Assembly (NCBI GenBank): GCA_021292105.1
Contig: CM037865.1
Span: 24,965,928 to 25,029,927, forward strand
Direction: 5' to 3'
Source of the DNA: Anadara kagoshimensis
Lineage: Eukaryota; Mollusca; Bivalvia; Arcoida; Arcidae
DNA: 64,000 bases
The position numbers were made by a program, and so were the translations under genes. The notes under the pieces were generated by a model. It was given only the letters and a program-made list of their open reading frames with translations, was not told where the DNA came from and did not search any database. The first letter of the stretch is position 1, and each line of letters opens with the position of its first letter. Of the stretch, positions 55,886 through 64,000 are shown one piece after another.

Positions 55886-56114
55886 GTGAAACCATTTATT
55901 TTCATTATGGTCTGATCAGTGTACAATCTAGGGGTCATTTTATACATTTGCCTATTAAAAACCAAAACATCAATATCTTTGCATTTATGTAATGTTAAAT
56001 ACTTGAATAAGGCCTACTAAAACCATAACAAAGGGGGGACCCCTAAGAAGGAATCAATGGCCCCATAGCCCATTCTAGAATGAACACTGTATGATGTTCA
56101 AAATTTTGTTATGT

Positions 56115-56230
56115 TTTCATTCCCAGTAGCCAAATTTGCCATTGGCTACTAATTTCTGAAATATCCTTCAAAAAGTAACCTATTCAGTTAATCTTCTACA
56201 CACACATTTTAAAAATTTTATGCAAAACTT
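56115..56230 (+). repeat. Family-D repeat, 5' part
   Basis: CATTCCCAGTAGCCAAATTT and GGCTACTAATTTCTGAAATA match the left half of the family; the right end has decayed. Confidence 0.5.
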
Positions 56231-56452
56231 TATTTGTTATAAAATGTAGGTTTAGAAATGCCTCAAACATATTTAATTTTGTGAATAGGTTGTCTGCCAC
56301 AGAAAACTGAATTTACATTTTTATTGACTAAAACATGTGATAAAACAAGTGTTTGTGTATTTTTTTTAACACAACCACTAACTTATGCCAAAAAGAATAC
56401 TGAAGCCAAATTTGTTGAAAAAAATAAAACTCACAATTTCTTTTAAATACAT

Positions 56453-56458
56453 TTTATT
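56453..56458 (-). terminator. Candidate AMBRA1 poly(A) signal
   Basis: TTTATT on the plus strand is AATAAA in gene sense, about 3 kb after the stop. No nearer signal was preferred, because the sequence between is low in recognisable repeats, as expected of a UTR. Confidence 0.35.
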
Positions 56459-57410
56459 GACAGAATTCATGTTGTATTTTATGTAAATCAATTTGTTAAG
56501 TCGTAAGTCTTAAAAACAAAACCTTTTTGCACATGTAAATGAAGAAAGACATGCAAACAAGGAAAAAGAAAAATTAAATCAAAAACTTTATCTAAAACTT
56601 GAAACATTAGGCTAACAATGAAGTTTGCTGAATATGATGTGGCATAAGCCCTTTTGGGCTTTGTACAGGTGAGCTGCAAATGAAAGATAAATGCTTTATC
56701 ACATCTTTTTCATAAACCTTAAAAACCAAAACATACATATACATATATAAATAATATTGAAAAATCCAAAATAATTTGGAAAAAACATAAATTGTCCAGT
56801 TAAAACTGCCTTCAAGGTCATCTTTGTTAAAAAATTACAAAAATTAATCCTTCCAGAGTTTCATTGAAATTATTACCCGACATTTAAAACCTGTATTTTA
56901 AACAGTATTCAACCTAAAGGGCATCATGGGACCATCGACTTCTTCCTTTGCCAAATGGCTACCATTGTTACCGCCTTAGTGGGCAATATTTAACATTACA
57001 TGGATGCAAAAAATGAAAGAATATTTTGCTGTTGGTAAGACGATTATTTTTGAAAATGACCCCCTCTAACATATTTTGGGTTGAACACTGTTTTAAGGTC
57101 ACTTGCTAATATCAATAAATGACCTCTTGGCAGGTTCTCTTGGACAGACTAAATAAACACGTTTGAATGTAGACATACAATACTGATGCACCAATGTGAA
57201 GTATTTACATAGACTTAACTTAACCTGAATATATACATATAACAATATTTCCAAAAAGACTGCTAGGCAGTGTTGAATTATGATCTTGCTAGACACACAT
57301 ATATATATTTAAACAACAAGGATCCAAAGCAGAGCTGTTCTATGAACACATTATATATAACAGTTATAACTGAAAAAGGATGTCATTTGAAGAGTCCCCC
57401 CCCTCCTCTT

Positions 57411-57436
57411 CAAAAAAAAAAAAAAAAAAAAAAAAA
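57411..57436. repeat. Poly(A) tract preceded by C-rich run
   Basis: About 25 A residues after CCCCCCCTCCTC, in the presumed AMBRA1 3' UTR (read as poly(T) in the transcript). Confidence 0.95.
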
Positions 57437-57584
57437 CCAAACTGGGAATTCCCAAATATGTGCTTGATCAAACTATGGACAGCCAATGGCACATCCACTG
57501 CTGCACCCAAATATTGTTCCTTAAAGTTTCATAAAGATCTGATAAATGTTGGCAGGAAAAAATAGTAACTACATTCCCAACCCC

Positions 57585-57835
57585 ACTTTGTTTGAGGGAC
57601 ATAATAATAACACTATATGCCCTCCCCCACCACATAGTTTGGGGGACATAATAATAAACACTATATGCCCTCCCCCACCACATAGTTTGGGGGACATAAT
57701 AATAAACACTATATGCCTTCCCCCACCACATAGTTTGGGGGACATAATAATAAACACTATATGCCCTCAGTGCCCCTCACCCACCACATAGTTTGGGGGA
57801 CTTAATAATAAACACTACATGCCCCCCTCCCCAAG
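57585..57835. repeat. 47-bp tandem repeat, about 5 copies
   Basis: The unit is CCCACCACATAGTTTGGGGG then ACATAATAATAAACACTATA TGCCCTC. The three central copies are almost identical; the fourth boundary has an insertion (AGTGCCCCTCA). It lies in the presumed AMBRA1 3' UTR. Confidence 0.93.
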
Positions 57836-59460
57836 TTATCATATAGACACCTTACATATAAACAGGCAAGTTGGGCAAGAACTAGAATACATAAAGAAAT
57901 GTGGGGAAACATTGGAAATTCCAACTACAATGAACTTCAATTAGTTAAGGATTTTTGAGGTAATGGAGTTATTAAAATCAATAGAACAACGGAGACAAAC
58001 CATTCATGGTATCGAGAACTCCAAAGTCTATCATAATATATATCTGTCCAGCAAATATTTTGCATATTGAACGCAAACTCTAATGCCCAAGGTATGCAGT
58101 TTTATAAAATGTACTTAGTAAAAGCAGAAAAACCAAACGTCATCAGATAGCTTGCCTGTATGGATGCATCATTTTAATATAAAGGTTGTCCCATAAACTG
58201 AATAATGGACACAATGTTAGGGTTATAACAATAGCTCTCTTACACTATGTGCAGGCAATCTAAACACAATCACAATACATGTAATGCATACACACAACAT
58301 ATCATATTGCAAATTAATTCAGATAATACAAAAATCTACAAAAGAAAACCAATGCTGGACTTTTTTATCTCCATTCCTGATGTCTTTCTACACAAAATGC
58401 TTATCAAAATATGAAGTATAATTTATAATCTAAATTTTATCACATATAATACTTATATTGAAAGACTCATTATCATAAAAATGTGGAAATCAAAAAATTC
58501 AAAATGAAAATTTTTCTTTCCACTTTCAGAAAACCTGTTAATAGCACTTAATAGTTTTTTCATATATATGCAAAATTACTGAAAATTAGTATTGTAATTT
58601 AAAACATTTTAGAAACAATTTACATGTTTATTTCATCAATCACCTATCTAACAAATCATCCATGCAATAAAAGATTTAAAATGAAAATATCTATTTTCAA
58701 ACAAACTCTCTAAAGTTTTACACCAAAAATTTCAACTTATGATTAAGAGAGTGAGAGTCATCAAAGTTCAAATATTTCACTCCAATTGGTTGGATAATCA
58801 AAAGTTCAAACTACATTTCACCACTTCAATTGAAAGTACATGTATATGGCCACATTTTGTTAATCTTGACAACAGCACCAACTCCTAACTGTTTTATCTG
58901 GTATGGTAAAAGATAAAATTTGGAGCTATGCAAAAAATAAAATTTTGGTCTGAACTGGAGAAAACTGTGGAGTCTACAGTTCAATAAAGCAAAAGATATA
59001 AATTGTTTTTAAAATTCAAAAATGCCCCAATCTTTTACAAAATCAAATTATCATCCTCAAACAATGCATGGAAATTATATTCTTAAACTTTTAAAAAAAA
59101 AAAAAATAATTAATCATTTACTAAGCAGTAGCCAACATAAATACACATAAATTTCTACACTTTTAAGATCACTTGTGAGGTCAATATACATAGTGAGTTA
59201 TTTCCCTTGGACTGTATGGTCTTTTATCACCTCTCCGCTTATTTTTTCAACTTACCACTACAGAATACAAGACTTAAAACAGAAAATTGCACTTTTGTAC
59301 TGATATTCAAATAAAGAATTAATAAAATTATTAAACCACAATTTTTCTATGGTAAGTTAAATAATTCTTTCTTGAAAAAATACAATGTTCCTCAACATCA
59401 ACTCGTTCAGTGGAGTGGAGTAATGGAGCTTCACACCTATTGCTCCACTTCTTTATGTGT

Positions 59461-59653
59461 CTATTCTGTAATTTGATCCTCCATATCAGTTTGAGTAGCG
59501 GCACTACGTCTTACTCCACCAGTCTGTGTAGCAATACTTATAAGTGGACCTGCTCCAGCTGATAAACCAAGCATGTGCATCAAATTACGTCGAATGGATG
59601 TCCCAGAAATATTTGGATCATCTGTTTTTTCACCATCTGGCGCAACTTTAGAA
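59461..59653 (-). CDS. AMBRA1: AMBRA1 last exon with two TQT motifs
   Basis: The acceptor is TTCTTTTAG, phase 2, completing Gly. It encodes [20 protein letters not shown], then [40 protein letters not shown] and ITE, stop 59461-59463. MHMLGLSAG lines up with MNAIGLQPR of human, followed in both by TQT. Confidence 0.92.
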
Positions 59654-62600
59654 CTAAAAGAAGAAAAAATAAAACAACTGTAAACATATTAACAAGCTAC
59701 ATGTATTTGTATCTGATATCATTTAACCCCTCAAGTCACATAACCCTCAACTTCTTTTCATATGACTGTCACATGTATACAATTTCTAAAGTTTGTAAGA
59801 TTGATCAATATTATATGTTAAGATTATCTTGTACACAAACTTGTACTAGTGTTTTGACTTGCTTGGTACTAGATTTCACAGGTAGCAATTTTCTCTCAGA
59901 CCCCCTTCAGACTAAGTAAAAGAATTTTAACTGAAGATTATGCCATTACTTCATTCCACTATGCCCTATGCATTGCAGAAGAAAATCATTAATAAATGAA
60001 AGAAGTGTATATGTACATGTAATCTTCATAAACAGGTTTAATCAAAATGGAATATGAATGAAATTTTAATGGATTTGCAGGCAATTTATTGTTGTTAATA
60101 ACATGATAATATTCATGACGAGAGCAAATTATTTCACCTCTAAGCATTAATCTGAGAACAAGTTCTTGTGTGTGTGAGATGTGCAAAATTTGTTTTGTGG
60201 TCTGTCTTGCACTAGCATACCGAGGTGTTCTGACAGGCAAGTGATCAACTTATTGAGTGATCTGGGCAGGTTTTACCATAACTTTTAAATTTATTGCAAT
60301 ATCATACCCAGGTCTACATATATGCAAGTCCCCTCTGTTTGTTCCATAAACAATTCCCTCTCCGACTCCTCGTAACCATCGTGCTGAATTTACGCTCACA
60401 TGTGTTCTGACATCAGTGTCACATGGGTGCATAACATCTGTCACATGCTGTTATGAAAAATATAAAAATATATGTAAAAGTAAAGCTTAAAATTAAAGAA
60501 AACATACAAAACAATGGTCTAAACATAGACTTTCATAAATGGTAGGTCTAGCTAGACAGGAGGTGTTTAACTTTCCAGAGCACCTGACCTCACTTCCCTG
60601 GTCAAAGTTCATGTGTTTAACTTAATTTGCCAGTTTTCAAAGTTTTTACTTTGCTTTTGCAATTGTGGGTTGGACATGGACAATTATGTTTGTGTTTGTA
60701 TTTGATTTTAGCAATGAAGATATAATTTTTTCTAATCAGAGGAATTTTGATCACAAATATTCCATACTGCAATTTTTTTTAAGATAATTCCATAACTTTT
60801 AAATATATTTGCTACATGGAAAATTATAATGTAGTTGAACATACAAGCTCAATAGAAGAAAGTTAGAGCCAGAGTGAAATGAACATTTCACAATGTCAAT
60901 CATCATTATTTTGAAAAAGGGTGAAATGTACATTGCTGTTAAACTGTCAATCATGTCTGCAAGCTGAAACAGGTGTCAAGTGGTTCCAATTCCCTCTTGT
61001 TACCTAGGACATAATACTTTGGGGTGTTTCTTTTAAATGTCAATCAACAATGCCAACTGAAACACCATTAACAGGTGTGAGGCTCATACAGAACAACTAA
61101 GATTTTCTTAACTAATATCTTGTAAAGTTAAAATCTAAATAATTTTTTTGTACTTTTAAGAAGTTTAAGAATTTAAGGTGTTATTTTGATGACCAGTTCA
61201 ATATTCAAACATCTGTATTTATATTTTCAAAAATTCTGTTCTGTAGTTCCAAAAATAGATAGCCAAAATTAGCTAGATTAAAGGTTAGGGAAAATCTTGG
61301 TTAAAAAAACCATTGTGAAACTAGGACCTATGGTAATATTTGATTAAAGAGATAACCTAGAATTTATCTTACCTTCATGGATTTTTCTCCTGCATTTTCT
61401 TTTTCAAGTTTGTATATTCTGGAAACTAACTGAAATTGAACAAAAAATATGTTTATTTATTTATATTTCATAACTTTGAATATTAAATTTTTCATTTATC
61501 ATTGCACTCCATTTTGTCAATAAGGATCTGGTGTAAGTCCATGAATCCAGGGAGGCTTATAAACAAAGTATGGAAACAGTGTTTGGAACTTGTGATTTCT
61601 CATGTAAAAATTATGTTCAATACAAACTCTATTGTTACAATTAGTTTTGTCAAATTTTGGCATTATAAAGAGGTTTGGTGATAAATTCAGGGAGACTTAC
61701 TGGCATAAACAAAATAATAAAAGAAATAGATGTGGAAACCTTAAAACATTGTAGCAGTATTCATATCTGTGAAGAATATGTGTAATAATACAGTAAACCC
61801 CTGATTCAATGTCACCATCTGTTAAGTCAAATTTTTGTGTTAAAAAGGAGTTTGCAGTTTAACTGAAGGACAGTTATAAAGAGAAGCATAAAAATTTTCT
61901 GTGGCTATAAGAAAGGTGGCAAAGTATTGAGAGGCAATATAACACAGTCTTGCTGTATCTTTATTTACCTGCTTGGCTGTAAAAACCCAAGACAATCTTT
62001 TAGCTGCTAAGCCAACCATTACATAATGATTCCGAGGTGAAAGACTAACTGATATTGCATTAGGCCCTGTAAACAAAATAAAACACATTTTCAGTCAATG
62101 CAAAGAAATTACTTTATTTTAAAATCAAATTGTCATGTAAAGCTACAAATCCTGTTATCATATGCTTATCTTGAATGGCTAAAAGGCAAAATAGCAAACT
62201 TTTGATGTCATAGACCAAAGCTCTAAATGTTTTAGCTAATATATTATTCAAATGAAAGTTGATCGAACCATAATGGATATATTGTTATCTTATTGACTAT
62301 TAAAAATCTCTTGATTTACAGTTAATTTCTGTCCCGAGTCTATAGGTGCATCAGGTTGGTGCTTATCCCAGTATCAATAAAGTGACTAAAGAGTACAATA
62401 TATCCCCTAGAATCTGACCTCACTCCATAGCTTCCAGCATATCTGATATTACCATTCTGTTGGCAACGAAGCTGACTGGAGCAATGTGAAATTATATGTC
62501 TTGCTCAAGGCCATACCTTACAGCTTAGCTGGGTTTTAAACCCACTACCCTTGAATCTTGAGCTTGCATCCTGAACTATTAAGCCAAATGTTTCCACTAA

Positions 62601-63777
62601 GAAAGTACCTTAGTTTATTAAATATTCAGAAAACTCAAAAGTTTAAAGCTAAGAACAATGCATTTACAAAATTTTCACCAAAATCAAAACTGAATTTAAA
62701 TGTCGACCTACCAAAACTTTTTGTGTATAAACATTGCCCTTTTCTGTCTGGCAGCAAAGAAAACACACTAAGAATATTATCGTCCGGGAATCCCCGATGA
62801 CACGGTACAAATACGGCTAAATAAGACCCATCCTGGGAAATATCACAGCTGGCATCATTATGTATCTTACAATATGGTACAACTACATTCTTCTCACCTG
62901 TAAAACAAAAAGAATTATAAGTACAGTCTAACCTGCCTTAAAGGCCACCGCTATATAAGGGTCAACCGTTTTTAAAGGCCAGTAGAATTGTATCCCAATT
63001 GTTCTTTATAAAAGTATATAAAGGCCACCTGCCCATAAAAGCCACTTTTACTGCATGACCTTTATAGACAGACTTGACTGTAGTTTATATATTGTGATCG
63101 AGTGGTGACCGTGAGGCATTGATGGTTCTTTTCTATGCCACCAAAACTGCACATTTAGTATGTACATCATTTAGCTTACTAACAGAGAGACTGGACAATT
63201 AAGGGATTACTTATGACTAAGCATTAAACTCATCGATAATCAATGGACAGTTATGGGTTTACTCTAAGAAATATTTATTGCTGATTGTCCATACAGCTTT
63301 GATTGTCCAGTGTGAGTCACCACAGGAGATTAAATTACCACTGCTGTTTTGGTAAATAACAGCTATATTTATCTGTTTTATCTTCAGCAAATGGAACATC
63401 AAATATAAGCCTACCAGGAGTTTTTGTGTACAAAAATTACCCTCTAATGTCTGACAGCAAAGAGAACATACTCAAATTGAAATTCCCAATTTAAAATTCA
63501 ATGTAAATACTCACTGTCAGTTATATCAGGTATCTCACACTTTGTGAAGTCCCACATCTGAATCCGATGTGTCTGATTTATGATGTTATTAGCCACTGCT
63601 TGTTCGCCGCGGCCCATAAAGGCACCCGCGATAGCTCTGTTAATGGCAGTCTGTAGAGCATCATTAGGACGATTTATTGTGTCGTCTAAAATACTGACGG
63701 CATAATGGGGATGTAGGTGATGCCTCTGAAGGGAATGCCAACTGTTTGCCCCAAAATTATCATCCAAATATCTGTCA
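59461..63777 (-). CDS. AMBRA1: AMBRA1, 3' part of gene
   Basis: AMBRA1 is a WD40 scaffold that promotes Beclin-1/ULK1-dependent autophagy and acts as a substrate receptor for the CUL4-DDB1 ligase, including cyclin D turnover. Exons: 63515-63777, 62712-62897, 61969-62066, 61373-61429, 60308-60447 and 59461-59653, all GT/AG with compatible phases. The encoded segments match the human C-terminal half, for example [33 protein letters not shown] and [13 protein letters not shown]. Two TQT motifs (ATQTGG and ATQTDM) near the end correspond to the dynein light chain sites of human AMBRA1. The protein stops 10 residues after the second motif's Thr, lacking the long human tail. The N-terminal WD40 repeats lie beyond the right edge of the window. 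Confidence 0.95.
59900..59965 (+). mobile_element. SINE-A tail fragment
   Basis: AGTAAAAGAATTTTAACTGA and TTATGCCATTACTTCATTCC match the SINE-A tail. Confidence 0.5.
60150..60240 (-). mobile_element. SINE-C body fragment
   Basis: GAGATGTGCAAAATTTGTTT and TGTGGTCTGTCTTGCACTAG repeat the stretch at about 55195-55240. Confidence 0.5.
60308..60447 (-). CDS. AMBRA1: AMBRA1 exon
   Basis: The acceptor is TTCATAACAG and the donor is CCTGG|GTATGA, phase 0 to 2. It encodes [20 protein letters not shown] and [20 protein letters not shown] and LHICRPG, matching [20 protein letters not shown] and TNKGDLVICRP of human. Confidence 0.94.
61373..61429 (-). CDS. AMBRA1: AMBRA1 19-codon exon
   Basis: The acceptor is TCAATTTCAG and the donor is ATGAAG|GTAAGA, phase 0 to 0. 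It encodes [19 protein letters not shown], equivalent to VAQVFRLQQAHGGETSMR in human. Confidence 0.88.
61790..61957. mobile_element. Diverged 17366-type MITE in AMBRA1 intron
   Basis: It starts ACAGTAAACCCCTGATTCAA and TGTCACCATCTGTTAAGTCA and ends GGCAATATAACACAGTCTTG CTGT, keeping the order of the family but with a weak right end. Another fragment of the same family lies at 61645-61770. Confidence 0.5.
61969..62066 (-). CDS. AMBRA1: AMBRA1 exon: WD-type strands
   Basis: The acceptor is TGTTTACAG, phase 1, completing Gly; the donor is AAGCAG|GTAAAT, phase 0. It encodes [20 protein letters not shown] and [13 protein letters not shown]; the first 11 residues equal the human sequence as recalled. 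Confidence 0.94.
62475..62590 (-). mobile_element. Unclassified tRNA-SINE-like fragment
   Basis: Plus-strand GTCTTGCTCAAGGCCATACC and TGGGTTTTAAACCCACTACC look like a reversed SINE core and B-box, ending near AACTATTAAGCC. It resembles none of families A-C closely. Confidence 0.4.
62712..62897 (-). CDS. AMBRA1: AMBRA1 exon: WD-type strands
   Basis: The acceptor is TGTTTTACAG and the donor is TTTTG|GTAGGT, phase 1 to 1. It encodes [40 protein letters not shown] and [21 protein letters not shown], close to the human segment ending LYTKRFG. Confidence 0.94.
62923..63081. mobile_element. ACAGT-ended inverted-repeat element in AMBRA1 intron
   Basis: It starts ACAGTCTAACCTGCCTTAAA and ends CTTTATAGACAGACTTGACTGT, an imperfect inverted repeat, with GGCCACCGCTATATAAGG and AAAGGCCACCTGCCCATAAA inside. 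Confidence 0.65.
63515..63777 (-). CDS. AMBRA1: AMBRA1 exon, first in window
   Basis: The acceptor is TTTATTTTAG, phase 2; the donor is GACA|GTGAGT, phase 1. It encodes [20 protein letters not shown], then a segment with [20 protein letters not shown] and [20 protein letters not shown], matching the human [14 protein letters not shown] and WDFTKF region. Upstream exons lie outside the window. Confidence 0.92.
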
Positions 63778-63939
63778 CTAAAATAAAATAAATTATTTGA
63801 ATTAACATAGGACAAAAACATATTTGAATGAACTTTCACCTAAAATTGCAGAGGATGAAAATAAGTATGCTGAAAAAGTCAACTATTCTCTCATTCTGCA
63901 AATTTGTTTATGCAACATGATTCAAAATATTCAATAGTC

Positions 63940-64000
63940 CTTTATTGGAGTTTTAGTGTTTTACATGCCAAAGTAAAGATTCTTTTACTTATTTTAAGGG
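63940..64000 (-). mobile_element. SINE-A tail running off the window
   Basis: GGAGTTTTAGTGTTTTACAT and AAAGATTCTTTTACTTATTT match the reversed SINE-A tail at the right edge. Confidence 0.55.

Larger units (their letters stand above)
52840..56452. other. Intergenic stretch before the AMBRA1 3' end
   Basis: It contains several SINEs (53955-54025, 54305-54470, 54655-54995, 55195-55480), an inverted-repeat element (55765-55885) and a family-D repeat (56115-56230). The span 52840-53950 looks unique and non-coding; I saw nothing recognisable in it. Confidence 0.45.
56453..59460 (-). other. AMBRA1 3' UTR (inferred)
   Basis: About 3 kb of A+T-rich sequence without a gene follows the stop codon. A minus-strand AATAAA lies at 56453-56458. 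It contains a poly(A) tract (about 57411-57436) and a 47-bp tandem repeat (57585-57835). Extent is inferred from the next signal and the return of SINEs beyond it. Confidence 0.4.

Overview
This window looks like nuclear DNA of a lophotrochozoan animal, most likely a bivalve mollusc. The genes are split by long introns with GT/AG boundaries, non-coding DNA is strongly A+T-rich, and several tRNA-derived SINE families and short inverted-repeat elements are scattered throughout. The bivalve assignment rests on repeat style and protein resemblance recalled from memory. No database search was possible, so all family names are from recognition.

Three host genes account for the coding DNA. (1) Plus strand, exons from 2348 to 25607: the central and C-terminal part of a MAP7/ensconsin-type microtubule-associated protein; its 5' end lies upstream of the window. 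(2) Minus strand, 45673 down to 33159, with a likely non-coding first exon near 46567: a complete KATNAL1-type katanin p60 microtubule-severing ATPase with MIT-like N terminus, basic linker and AAA+ domain. (3) Minus strand, 63777 down to 59461: the 3' part of AMBRA1, an autophagy and cullin-adaptor scaffold; its 5' part lies beyond the right edge. The MAP7 and katanin genes converge, with about 2 kb between their likely poly(A) sites. Between the katanin 5' end (about 46.7 kb) and the AMBRA1 3' end (about 56.4 kb) there is a repeat-rich spacer with a 60-bp minisatellite (47.45-48.48 kb).

Two host-gene observations stand out. The katanin gene carries two adjacent 159-nt exons (40670-40828 and 40420-40578), each encoding the complete Walker A/P-loop segment and pore loop 1. 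They differ at 3 amino acids but at 23 further codons only synonymously, so they look like old, conserved, probably mutually exclusive exons. One replacement changes the pore-loop motif KYRG to KYHG. In the MAP7 gene, a 52-nt exon near 23.97 kb encodes a conserved C-terminal motif and shifts the reading frame of the final exon: inclusion would end the protein at DLLS, while skipping would add a 160-residue tail. A decayed second copy of the start of that final exon lies just upstream and is interrupted by a SINE.

Other points: an apparent one-base frameshift in the ninth coding exon of katanin, whose splice donor is built from a SINE tail; two SINE families with different tRNA-like heads and a shared 3' tail; a LINE 3' end nested in a SINE; several inverted-repeat (MITE-like) elements; four tandem-repeat blocks; and a promoter-like sequence near 46.65 kb with an inverted copy near 52.68 kb. 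No CRISPR array, operon-type feature or retroviral/Polinton fossil was recognised.
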